This document shows, piece by piece, positions 23,216 through 33,560 of a DNA stretch of 64,000 bases. This DNA comes from Plasmopara viticola (Eukaryota; Oomycota; Peronosporomycetes; Peronosporales; Peronosporaceae). Within the stretch, counting starts at the first letter, position 1. Each line of letters begins with the position of its first letter. The notes under the pieces were generated by a model. The model was not told the DNA's origin, ran no database searches, and was given only the letters and a program-made list of their open reading frames with translations. Position numbers and translations under genes: made by a program. The stretch lies in assembly GCA_001695595.3 (NCBI GenBank), contig MBPM02000023.1, positions 682,001 to 746,000 on the forward strand, given 5' to 3'.

Positions 23216-24881
23216 TCACGCAAATACGCGGTAATAAATGGTAAGAGCGTAGTTGCAGTTGGAAGTACCAGACACGATAATGTCCTTGCTTGCACCATCT
23301 TCACTTAGAAAACGACGACCAATATCAACAGCAACAAATCGATAAAGTGATTCGCATTGACGCTGAGATAGCAAACCGGCCGAGACAACATCACCAAGAC
23401 CACCATCACAGCCTGACTTTGACATCTCTTGCACGAACAAATCGTATCCGAAACTCACGGGGTTTTTCCAGATAGGGGCGTTTCCAACTGTGGTCTCCAG
23501 ATTTTTCAATGCAAAATGGACTTGTCTTAGCAGGTACAGTCGAAAATGGGATACGGAAGGGATTAATCATATCTGATACAGTCGCACCGGCGGCTGAATT
23601 GGTAATTACAGGTTGCATAAATAAACGCTTTGGATTAGCAATGCCATTGCTGACCGTTCAAGTGAAGTAAGCGCCTAAAGCAACAGTAAATTTAATTGGG
23701 ATTCGCTCAAAGTAGCGAAAGGTTTCTTTTTAGCCAATGCGTGATCGGCGCTGGGATTAGGCGTATAGGTTGGAACAAGAAGACGCGAGAACAATTGCGA
23801 ACGAGTGATATCAATTCCTGCAACTGGAGTTCCATCGACTTCGGCAGTAACAGTAAACGGGATCGCAGACGCAGGAAGCGCAAGGCCACCGACCAAAGCA
23901 GAAGACGTTGCACCACTATTTAAATTCCAAAGGACTGGGCAGGTGTTGCCAGAATCTCATATTCTTGCTCAAACTAGCAATTGTAGTAGGTCCAACAAAC
24001 AAGCAGTGCTAGTTGTAATCAAAGTAGTAGATGAAGTGTTGTAATTGAGTTAAATGAATCCGCGCGTACTCTTCTGCATTGGGTTTTTTGAAATCGTCAG
24101 AAATATGCCGCAACTCAATGCAAGCCAAGTAAAGCGCTCGTCAAACGGCGAATCAGCTGTAACGGCACCAGCAGGAGCATATAAACTTGGGGTTTCGATA
24201 CGGCTTGAAGATTGGCACTACCTCCCATCGCACCAAACGCAAGCTCCGTGCTTTGTTCTTCAGAGCGGTAAAACGCGATCGTTTGGCGGCTCCACAGTTC
24301 GACTAGGTATTAGCTAAACCAAATTCACCAATGCTATTGGTAGCTGTCATAAACGACGACGTGGCCAAGTTATTAATTGATTGAACTGCTCCGCTAGATA
24401 CTTGAATCGTTGGAGTAGAATATTTATCCAATACAAAGTTGCTCGTTTGGGCCATGTTTGAAATAAGCGTTATAATCCGTTTCAGTGATAGCATTGAACT
24501 TTGTATACGAATTCTCATGAACTTGATTCGTTTGACAAAGGTTCCATCGATAACGACTTGAACACTGTCATTCAATTGCCACGCTCCGGCCTTAGGCACC
24601 AATTGGTATATAGTGCATGCAGCAGTCGAAGTGATCGAACCTGCACCACCGTTAAAAGTTTGGAGCTTTATTGGAAGCTCGATGACGGCTTCTCCCCAAC
24701 TTAAGATTGCGGCCTGCGAAGAGATGGTCGAAATATTAAATTGAGTTCGACCGGCATTTTGACCAGTATTGCTGGTCGAATTTTGAATATATGTTCATTT
24801 CTTATCACAGAAGAGCGTCTCAGCTGGAGCTGGTTCAATAGAATGATCGAAAGCAGAAAAAAATCCGGAAGCAGAAGACAT
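23216..24881 (-). pseudogene. Probable major capsid protein (double jelly-roll) of the PLV
   Basis: The start at 24881 reads MSSASGFFSAFDHSIEPAP. The region would encode about 550 residues, the usual length of a double-jelly-roll capsid protein. Recognisable pieces are beta-rich: RTQFNISTISSQAAILSWGE, NMAQTSNFVLDKYSTPTIQV, TVSDMINPFRIPFSTVPAKT, LETTVGNAPIWKNPVSFGYD, and the ending RQCESLYRFVAVDIGRR. An early stop (about 24795) and many later shifts break it. The identification rests on length, composition, position and the NAPIW..PVSFGYDLFVQE segment, which I associate with PLV capsid proteins. A structure prediction would settle it. Confidence 0.6.
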
Positions 24882-24940
24882 AGTCTATGCGATTATATTG
24901 ATGACGATTACATTATACTTACCGAAAAAAATAAAGCACC

Positions 24941-25330
24941 ATGAGTGAAAAAAGAATTATTTAATTGTCTAGAGCGACGGATGATCAACTCATGAAACTC
25001 GCCGATTCTCTTAGAGTCAAAGTAGATCAAATTGATTTCAAACAGGATTTAGACAAAAACAAAGACTACTGCATCATTAACATTTAGCCTTTAACGACCG
25101 GAGGAACGCATTAGTTAGCACTCTCAAACAGAGATAAGGACTACTTCGATCTTCTACGATTACCGATGCCTCGTGTCATTTCCAAAAGATTATTAATTTC
25201 GCGAAACTGACACCCAAGTTCCTCGATTTGGACACTGTGGGCAGGAAAGTGTTTTGTGGCTTTACTATCTACAGCACAGTCAATTAGATAAGTTCTTCAA
25301 AATCTTCAAAGATCAATCGCTTTAATATAG
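24941..25330 (+). pseudogene. Adenain-like cysteine protease of the PLV
   Basis: Starts MSEKRII with an early stop, then DDQLMKLADSLRVKVDQIDF and DKNKDYCIIN. The His motif is GGTH (25100-25111), in which the next residue, Trp in the family, has become a TAG stop. YFDLLRLPMPRVI and DLDTVGRKVFCG (Cys near 25255) follow. This order, GGTHW...YFDS.G.P.P...C, is that of the clan CE (adenain/Ulp1) maturation proteases of adenoviruses and Polintons, which cut virion precursors. The gene is clearly dead here. It lies between the divergent capsid gene and the right repeat. Confidence 0.7.
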
Positions 25331-25332
25331 CA

Positions 25333-25563
25333 ATGGATCTTACAGATCTGAATTATCGAATAATCGACGAATACGACACTGATGGTGGGTTCTTCGTGAA
25401 AGTATCTGGCCTGGGAGAAGCCTTTTGGTGCCGTTTGATATCATATGATCCAGACGAAAATGCGTTTATTTCAAGGTTCGATCAACTGCTCTACCGAGAA
25501 CATCCATTCAAATATGGGCAGCTGGTTGTGGTAGATATCGGCTGCTGCGAGCTCGAAATCTAA
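25333..25563 (+). CDS. Intact 76-residue PLV protein, unknown function
   Basis: MDLTDLNYRIIDEYDTDGGF... followed by GEAFWCRLISYDPDENAFIS and ending in VVVDIGCCELEI. It is open from start to stop, acidic, and probably a small beta-barrel by its alternating hydrophobic pattern. It lies three bases after the protease remnant on the same strand. It is one of very few viral genes here without an internal stop. I recognise no family. Confidence 0.55.
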   Translation: MDLTDLNYRIIDEYDTDGGFFVKVSGLGEAFWCRLISYDPDENAFISRFDQLLYREHPFKYGQLVVVDIGCCELEI

Positions 25564-25593
25564 TACTTATTTCGTTCTAATATACACAAACCA

Positions 25594-25704
25594 ATGAAAG
25601 TTGAAATCGTTGAAGCCCACGAGCCAGAGCCGATTTGCATCGATGAAGACTACTACTCACTACTCACTACCAATTCCTCAATCCAAATCAACAGTCATAG
25701 TTGA
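25594..25704 (+). CDS. Short acidic viral ORF near the right repeat
   Basis: MKVEIVEAHEPEPICIDEDY... (36 codons) starts 30 bases after the previous gene. It may be the start of a longer gene whose end lies in the repeat (a tail ending VSVDVDFE, stop at 25978, is open in another frame). Weak, but the spacing and same strand are suggestive. Confidence 0.3.
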   Translation: MKVEIVEAHEPEPICIDEDYYSLLTTNSSIQINSHS

Positions 25705-25884
25705 GTCAAAAGTTTTTCTGAAAAATTATGATCACATCACCAAAATTACGTCGCCAGCCAAGGTTTATGACGTGGAAAAACCAAGTCTAGCGCAGTTGCT
25801 GACTAAGTGTCAGTACGATCATCTTTTTTATGATGTCATACTCGGGGGATCCCCACCCTTAGACGCATTAGCGGGTCACAATTC

Positions 25885-26350
25885 TTTTATAATGTCATGC
25901 TCTGGAGTACTCCAGTGGCAGTCACACTGTCGGATTATCGTTCGAGTGTATCTGTCGATGTCGATTTCGAGTAAGGTACCACTAAGGCACCATGAGTCAC
26001 CATGAGTCGGCACTATAATGACTCATCAGCGTATTACATTTTGATGTCTATTCATCCTTTAAGTCACGTAGAAGGATCTTTTTTTCCTGAGTTACCTGAG
26101 TCTTCACTTTGCATCAATACTTTGAATCAATATACTATTTATATAGTTAGAAGAACATATAGTATGATGATGATATACATTATATTGTAGTGACTATAAA
26201 TAAGTGGGGAGGAAGTCGCAAAAAGTGGTGACTCGGTGACTCATGGTGACTTTTATATCTAGAGTTACTGTAGTTGGCTGTCATCCAGCGGAAGGTGGTG
26301 ACTCATGGTGCCTCATGTTGCCTCATTCGATTTTTAATGCCTACACTATC
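25885..26350. repeat. Right viral terminal inverted repeat
   Basis: Reverse complement of 12284-12719. The block at 25888-25978 (…TGCTCTGGAGTACTCCAGTG…) is almost identical to its left partner. Further out, the arms differ by a roughly 25-base insertion near 26105-26135. It carries at least four TGAGTCA/TGACTCA heptamers. Confidence 0.85.
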
Positions 26351-26697
26351 CCTTTGCCAGCTTGGAAAAGGTTGGGGTAACGCCCTCCTTCCAAGCGCGG
26401 GGGCTAAATGCTCGCGCGCTTCGGGCAGGTGCTCTCGGGCATCTGCAGGTCTCTAACAAGTCTCACCCTCGACGCGACGGTCTCCAGCACCGGGCGCCAC
26501 CTGGGCTCTTACCAAGTCAGAGCTAAACGAAATAATGGAAGACCCTCACGACCTCGGTGCTGGCTGCAGTGCCCGCCGAACGAGACCCGACGTATGCGGA
26601 CACCACTCTATGCCGTGGACTAGCCAGACTGGGCCTAGCACGTGCATAACTTGGCAACGCGATAACGTAATACATAACATTACATTATCCCTTTGCC
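26347..26697. mobile_element. 327-bp GC-rich insertion with 12-bp target duplication
   Basis: TATCCCTTTGCC occurs at 26347-26358 and again at 26686-26697, but only once in the left arm (reverse complement at 12277-12288). The 327 bases between (26359-26685) are absent from the left arm and are GC-rich, unlike the surroundings. A 12-bp duplication with no terminal inverted repeats suggests a retroposed SINE-like sequence. I cannot find convincing A and B boxes or a poly-A tail. It starts with a small stem (CTTGGAA..TTCCAAG). Confidence 0.7.
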
Positions 26698-28085
26698 GTC
26701 ATTTTTGTGATTACCGGTTTTAATTTTTTAATACTCGTATATACTGGTTCCGCTCGGTCACGTGCAAAAGGGCTGATTCGTATTCTAAGGTGTCCGTAAT
26801 GCATTTGGCATTAAACAAGAGTAGTATATTATGAGGTTAGTTGATCACTCTGGTCATGAAACATCATCGATTTGAGATTTTTGGTCTATTCTTGTTTCCT
26901 TTTCCCATTCTCGAGCTTCCTCTAGAAACATGGGCGACGTGGAACTGAAGTGTGCGCTATATGGCGAAGCAACTGTGTTTCCCGTCAAGATCACACGTGA
27001 TGCGAAAGTGAGCGCGCTGCAGGACATTATCGCTGGCATCTTGAGCACACAACAGCACTCTGTTTCGCCAAGACATGTGACGCTGTACTTGGCTCACAAG
27101 AACGGCACGTGGTTGAAGCACGACAAAAGTTTGCAGAGTTTCCTACGAGGCGAGATCGACAAGGAGTACAAGAAAGCGCGCCCGTCGTGGAAGCTCACGA
27201 ACAAAAAGTTGTTTGGATCGGAATTCGTGCTCGGAGAAGAGAGAATTCATGTCTTGGTGCAAGTTCCACCGTAACAACAGACAAGAACGACAAGGAAAAC
27301 GGCGCAAGAAAGTGGCGAAGGCGAGGTAATGCAACAGCCTTCCAGAAAGAAACAAAAAATTGAGCAGAAGGCTTCCGACGGGAAGGACTCGCATTGTGAT
27401 GCGACTTGGGATGAGTGGGTGCAGCGAATGGAAGTGGGGGATGAAAATAATCCTGGAATTGCGATTGACTGGGCAGACGATGCGATGTTGCATGCTTGTC
27501 TCGGAGTTGTTGGTGCTCCTGGAGTTGCTGATGCACCTGGGGTTTCTATTGCTCCAATTGCACAGGGAGCAAATGCTGCTGCGTCTGGCGCTGCAATCCG
27601 AGCATGGTTTTCGGGTCTGGTCGTCGCGGAAAATGTCAATTCTCCTGCGATATTGTCAAAAGGGATTCGATCATCAATGCTCTTCCACCATCTATCGCTT
27701 CACGAGTATGGAGCTATCGTTGGTGCGCTGCATACGGATCCGATCAGTTTGGACTGGGGGCATGCTCTGCGTGCTGCCGGTCTCAGTGCTGGGACATTTA
27801 ACATGGTGACGGATGGTGGAAGAGGCAAGAACGAGGCTATGCCACAGCGTTTTGTGCCGTTCCGATGATGGTGATGTGATAGATGAGGTGCCCAGGACAA
27901 GAGGATTTGATGAGATTTTTTGCCGTTTAAGGCATCATTTTAACGAATAATATAATATAATTTTTCGTACGCCAGCGGATTCGTGGTCGTATGTGCCACA
28001 CCGTCCACTCAACCTGCGCATAAAAAGGCAACAAGAGTACCCTCGGAGACACAGCGGTGATGCACTATATAGTACATCATCATGA
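26698..28085. repeat. Right arm, outer CRN-containing part
   Basis: Inverted match to about 10860-12276. It includes the CRN promoter, the gene, the 3' flank with TGCCGTTTAAGGCAT (27921-27935) and the TATAAT-rich spacer. Similarity fades between 28045 and 28085 (ATGTACTATAT is still shared with the left at about 10858-10868). Confidence 0.8.
26930..27868 (+). pseudogene. CRN family effector, second copy with premature stop
   Basis: About 94% identical in protein to the left copy. The header is complete (MGDVELKCALYGEATVFPV, LYLAH, HVLVQVP), but the next Gln codon (CAA in the left copy) is TAA at 27272-27274, ending translation after 114 residues. The rest of the frame (to 27868) is fully open and contains DATWDEWVQRMEVG, so no other lesion has accumulated. 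It could still yield a header-only protein, and readthrough or editing is not excluded. It is transcribed outward, mirroring the left copy. Confidence 0.85.
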
Positions 28086-30130
28086 GGCGGATGTTGCGAT
28101 ACTTTGTGCTGCACCACCTAGAGACTTTGAAATAAGTTTGTCAAGATATTGTGCCAACGGTAATTGCTTCTCGTTTGTTGTTGAAATTGTTATACTGTTC
28201 AGGTGGTGGTCTTCCTCGTAGTGACCAATTCGCTTTTATTGCTGCCCGATGCTCGTGCCAGACCTGAGTCCATCAAATAAGCGTGGTGCGAAGTCTTTGA
28301 CACATGCAGGTTCCTCATCCCGTTTTATCGTACGAGTTCCCGAAGAAATTCTATATTTCGATCCTCTACCCTTTATCAGCACATTAATTGGCCATTTTTT
28401 ATCGTTGTTATTTATCATAGGGTTTTTTTTGGATGCTTCTATCGGCTCAGCTGCTCGTATGATGGCGCAACTCTCGACCTCGCGTAAGTGTATGCAACGT
28501 CTTTGGGTCCAGTTTCTTCCGGTTCGACCGTCACATCACTGGATGTAACACATCTTTGTTTACGCTAAGTACACCAAACATTTGAAAGGAGAAAAAGAAA
28601 AGTGGTACAAAGAAGAGAAACTGCAGCCGGCAAAGATAAGAAACAATGAGCGTGTAAACGATACGAGAGATTCCGAGCTATTAGACGTTGCGGATGTGCC
28701 GCTCGAGCTGGTTGGCTTATCGGAAACAAATTGCAGTTTCGAGCTACAAATCACGCTAAGACGAAAAAGGTCTCTGCGAAGGTAGTTCCTGTGCAAATAC
28801 AGACCCTAACGGTGGTTGTGGCTTGTAATTGGATGCGACGAGAGCGCGTCAAACATGAAAGAACTTCGTTGCAAACTTTTTTTGATCATACCCGAGCTTC
28901 TGCAACCTTGAGCCGCTCAGGAGACAAGGATACCACACTATGGTGTAAAGCCAATAGTATTGCGTTGGTAGAAAAGCTGTGCTTCGCTGTCGTAATTGCT
29001 TCTTCTTTGTCTCACCGCCGCATGTAACGGTGCTTTGGTGGGATAGCTGTGCTTGCTGATAAAAATGCTTTTCCCATTGACAATCTACAACAGGGTGTAT
29101 GTATATCATACTCGATAGCAGCGTCTCAGTTTCTGGATATTTTGGCGCTCCGTATACCACTTTTTGAGGCTAATAAATCATGGATATGGAGTAAAGAAGA
29201 ATGATGACTTTTAAAAGAATAGTAGTGGACTGCTGAGAACCACCAATTAGGCTGTAGTAGAAAAATTCTCCTTTTGAAATCACTTCTGTTAGTAACTTAA
29301 GCAATTAACACTGCTTCTCTTCGCTCGCCGCAAGCCTCGTTCAACGACCAGTATTATGTTAAGCTTCTACGCGACTGTGTTACGCCGACGCAACAAAGAA
29401 TCCCGTCGAATATAATGATATCTAGCTTGCGCTTCTAGGATTCAAAGCCATACAATCAGTGCACCGTAAGGGCTTACCAGGAAGTGCACAAAAAAGCATC
29501 CTTTTATTTCGATCGCCAAACAAAATTGCGACAAAAATATTCAAAGCCGGTACGATGTACATACGACCATCGCACCAGTCGTGTATAGCTGACAAAAGAG
29601 CAAGACGATTGCTTGGCTCATTGTCATACTTGCGACAGCCTGGGTATTTTCTCTGCGCCTTCCCCACAGTTTCGAACCACTCTTCACATTAGATACGTTA
29701 TTACTTAGTAATCAAGTGAACAATTTAGTAAAAATATACAAGCTAATTCGACTGTCGCTGGTGACTGTGTCGAAATTCACTCGTGCTATTGAAGAGCTCT
29801 TCTTCCTGGTGGTTTTGTGCGAACTGACTCAGGATACTTATCACTGCAGTGTCAGCGCAAAATTTTACTTGAGCATCTCATTTACAAATTTGAGATAAAC
29901 GTCGTTTATCTGCCGGGCAACTACATTTCAAATTGTTTTGTGGCAATTAGATCTCACGAATTCCAATGTTTACGGGACAAATGGACCCTTCGAAACTGTA
30001 TAATCGCTTATAAAACCAACGCATATGTACTTTAGAGATGTTTGAATATATGGCGTAATAGCAGTTATCGGCAAACCTACCGATGACGATAAATAACATT
30101 GAATGACCTTAGAAATATAAGAAAGGGCCC
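28086..30130. other. Gene-poor region with broken coding traces
   Basis: A plus-strand frame at 28800-29170 (RRERVKHERTSLQTFF, then in another frame IDNLQQGVCISYSIAASQFL and ILALRIPLFEANKSW) looks like former coding sequence of a protein I cannot name. At 29860-29960, KFEINVVYLPGN resembles the RNase H-connection segment of a retrotransposon Pol on the plus strand, but it is short. Nothing intact. Confidence 0.35.
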
Positions 30131-30501
30131 AAATTATTGGATTACCGATAGAGTTCGATGAGTCCTTGGATCTGGTTTAGATATTTCACGGGCTCTTAAG
30201 TGACTTCCTTCTTAGTTACACCGAGCCACCAAACTTTGTATTGTAAATTTCCCTTAACCAGTTATAGCTTCGATGAGTTGTTCTTCGGAGTCATCGGCAA
30301 ACGCGACCTCATTCACCTTTAACCGTCCCTTGGGGTCCTAGCGATACGGCTACAACAGAGTAGTGGAGAACACTGGATGCAATTTCAACCCCTCCGATAA
30401 TTCAACACTAAACTCTTTTTACGATCAAAAGTGGGTCTAAATATCTTGGCGCGAGTTTCTTTGACAGATCGGAACCTTTGTGACAAACGTGTAAGCTTTT
30501 G

Positions 30502-30699
30502 TCACCATATTGCCAACCTGGAAGTCTTAGAAAAGTTTATCCTTGTCGTAATGGTGTTTCCGTTGGACTCAATGGTCTTTAGCGTGCCTTGATCCCTCAG
30601 ATAGATTTTCATGGACACCTTTGCGATTCCTGCAGTATCGTCTGTTGTCTTCGTAGCGATGAACATGACCCTTTCTGTCACGCGATCAACAATCACCAT
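30502..30699 (-). pseudogene. Gypsy integrase core fragment
   Basis: MVIVDRVTERVMFIATKTTD corresponds to the VVVDRLTKRVHFIP segment of rve integrases. GTLKTIESNGNTITT stands where SDRD with the second catalytic Asp is expected, so that Asp is changed to Asn. The fragment is cut off on both sides. Confidence 0.75.
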
Positions 30700-32014
30700 G
30701 TCAACATTGACACCACTCTTGGTCTTTATTTATTGTACAATGAAGTTCATCAAACTCTCGATCCATCTGTCGATCGGAATATCCAGAGACTGAAGTAATC
30801 ACAATAATTGTGGCGGGTTATTCAACTTAGCTTTCGCCGACACATTTTCGCAAGTGTCGCAATAGCGCTCGACATGCTTCGCCATTTTTTTCAGTGGTAC
30901 TTTTGACGTACGACCAGATAGGTCTCGTAAAAACGTGGGTGGCACCTTTCACTAATGATGCAATTTTTCAGATTTTCGTCATCAGGAATACGAATTTGTG
31001 GATCCTCATGTTCGATTGTTTCGTAATACAAAAGACAATTTTGCAATCAAAATTCTGCACATCATATTTCTTGATATACTGTATCGCGCATAGATTTTCT
31101 TTGCGAATTGATTATCTGAAATTTTGTTTGTCCTAATTATCGCCACGATCTCGTGATTTTAAGCCGCTTTCAGTAGATCTTACCAGCTAACTTAGGCAGA
31201 TTCACCATTATATTCTTGATCGCGTGACATTGCATCAGCCGGAGAGTTAAAATTCCTGCAAGTCCACTTGAACAAAGGCTGAAATTCAACAAGCTCATTG
31301 AATCATCGAGCTACTCTGCGGTCTGTAGTACTTTGCGTCAGGATCACCTTGATACTTTTGGGACCCATCTATCGATTGAAAAGATACACACGCCATGCTT
31401 TTTGCGCATTAATATCTGCAGGTAGCTTCTGCTCACGAAGAGGGTAGTCTAACGTGACTCGCTTCATTTCCTGACCTGTAAAACAATCGGGTAATAAAGC
31501 TCTCCCTCCTTTTGCTGTAAGATCTTGCCGATCGCAACACTTGAGATTTTCATTCGTATACCGTATGGCTTCGAAAAGTCCGGTCTGGTGAAATCGTCAA
31601 GTAACGCTTGAAATTGGTGAATCAGCGGATCTGATTATTCGAGAGCTCGATCGCTTCTCAAGGACGATTTTTTTAATACTGTCGTGGAAGGGTCCTGCAT
31701 ATCACATAGTCCTTTCAAAACCGTGAGACATAGCCTGTAGAGCTTAAGAGACAATCCGTTTGCTTCTTTGTATTGGATACATGACCTTTTAGGATGATAT
31801 CGATCGTTTTGGGGCACCGGTAATCTAGGCCTTTGGGCACGAAACAAACTATTTCAGCTGTTTGACCAATGTGTCATATTGAGCGCAACACATCTCGACT
31901 CAATGGCACCCCTCTGTTGATTGCTGCGCCCTTAGAAGCAAACAGCTTAATTCCCTCAGTATCATGTGGGGACTATGGGTACTCTAAATCGCCGTATGTT
32001 CACTCGTACTCAGC

Positions 32015-32242
32015 TTACCAGCAAATGCGAGAATAATTAGAGCATCTCATCAACACAGAACTGTAAAGGTTTTGTTCATCATACCATTCGGAAACACGGT
32101 CTTCAGCCGTAGAGTGTTCTGCGATTTTACCTTGCGTAATTACGTAGATGCAGTCAAAGTAGATCCCCACCACCTCCTTTGAATCTCGAAAGACTTCTTG
32201 CAATAGCTGGTTAAGCGCACCCGGGCTTTCGCTTAGTCTCAT
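32015..32242 (-). pseudogene. Gypsy reverse transcriptase fragment (YFDC active site)
   Basis: Reads MRLSESPGALNQLLQEVFRD (family: MPFGLSNAPGTF...), then VVGIYFDCIYV. The catalytic YxDD box appears as YFDC, so the second catalytic Asp is lost. A further stretch to about 31600 in other frames keeps the thumb/connection signature (KTI.. and IKKNRP-like). Confidence 0.75.
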
Positions 32243-33560
32243 AAAGTGATTAGATACTCAAATGGACCATCCGAGGTTGCGACAACAGAAAATTGCGGCT
32301 CTGCTATACTCAAACCTTGCGTTGTCCGGTAGCCCATCGGACTGGACTCATATTTTGCGGGCTTATTTGAATTGTCGCGTGGTGTACCGCGTTAATCATG
32401 CACCCTGTAGTCCAGTTGATATCTGGGATGTGCTTACGAAGCCACATCATGCCTATAATAACATCACTATGATTAGGAAGAGGCACAACCTGAAAGTTTT
32501 CCGATCTTGAATGAAAACCGAGAGCCTACACGTTCATGTGCACTGTTCGTCATGAACGGTGAACGAACTGGTCGTAATTAGGAAAGACTCACATCACCTC
32601 ACCCTTAAGATTTTCAAGCAAGTCTTCGGAATCACCATTCAGACTACATCCATTGTCGATGAAGTCTCTCTGGACCAGGATCTTTGAAAGCTTGAGCTTC
32701 TAATTCTAGGGCAGCATTCAGTGCATCTCGAACATCAGGATTCGCTTCCTTAAGTTTAGGAGCGGTACGATGCGGCGATATGCGGCAAACACCACCACAA
32801 TTGTTACATGTTGCCGATATATTCCAGCTGTCGCTCTTGTTTTTTTCCCTCTTTATAAAATGCTTTCATTCCTGAGGTCGTTACTCGTTCGCACGATAGT
32901 CTCCTTCTGTAGGCATTGCACTGCATGACTTACCGATTTACGATCTGGTCTACCTAAGTAATGAGCAAACTCGCAGTTGTAGGTAAGCCTTTTGGAGAGT
33001 ACTCGGACTCACTTCCGTAATCTTTTTTGCGGTCTCCTTCCGTAATCTATTCTGGAAAATGAAGCGCTTTTTCAATTCACTGAATCCCGATTCAGCTAGG
33101 GACATCAAGTCCCGAAATTTTGAAACGTACTTGTGGATGTTTTAAATGAAACGTCCCTTCTCGAAAAGCCTGATGCGTGTGTATATTTAAGATTTGAGCA
33201 GTGCCCATGTCGTCTGTACGTTTATGCGCCCGCTGTCGACTTTAAAGGCACGAGTCTGCTCCAATCGCTTGAGGTTAGCGTCACAAGGTCCGACGACTCT
33301 TTCGTCATCAAGTGGCGCCTATTGATGTAAAACTATCCCGTTGCGGAGAACCATATCTGGATATATTTGCCAAATGAACAGAAAAATCTTTTTCTTCCGC
33401 TCGTCTCTTGATGCGACGAAAAGCTTAAAGCTTTCATTAGCCTGTTGCATTCAGGCTTGCTTTTGACCTTGCACCTGGGCTTGACATTGCCATTGTTGCT
33501 GGGTGAAATACAACAGTAGTTGCTGCATGGTCATAATATTTTCAGCCATACGCAAGAACC

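Larger units (their letters stand above)
10860..28085. mobile_element. Polinton-like virus element with CRN genes in its inverted repeats (17 kb)
   Basis: The two ends are inverted copies of each other. The left arm is about 10860-12719 and the right arm about 25885-28085. Each arm has an inner 0.43-kb non-coding part next to viral genes and an outer about 1.4-kb part holding a CRN gene transcribed outward. The right arm is longer because of a 327-bp insertion (26359-26685). The core has helicase, nuclease, recombinase, capsid-like, fibre and protease genes. Size and gene set match Polinton-like viruses. No family-B DNA polymerase or packaging ATPase is recognised. Outer ends are approximate and no convincing target-site duplication was found. 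A narrower view takes only 12284-26346 as the virus, with the CRNs as inverted host flanks. Confidence 0.75.
30130..33560 (-). mobile_element. Decayed Ty3/gypsy retrotransposon
   Basis: On the minus strand, in the correct 5'-3' order, are a Gag trace (about 33530-32690: YVSKFRDLMSLAESGFSELK and a CNNCGG knuckle remnant near 32800), reverse transcriptase (32242-31600), an RNase H/linker trace (IRIPDDEN-like, near 31000) and an integrase core (30699-30502). All parts are full of stops and shifts. No LTR pair was identified by eye. It marks the repeat-rich compartment between the viral element and the gene block. Confidence 0.75.

Noticed and set aside
26359..26685. Reading the GC-rich insertion as a tRNA or rRNA gene
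   Set aside because: No cloverleaf, no clear A/B boxes, and no rRNA motif that I recognise.
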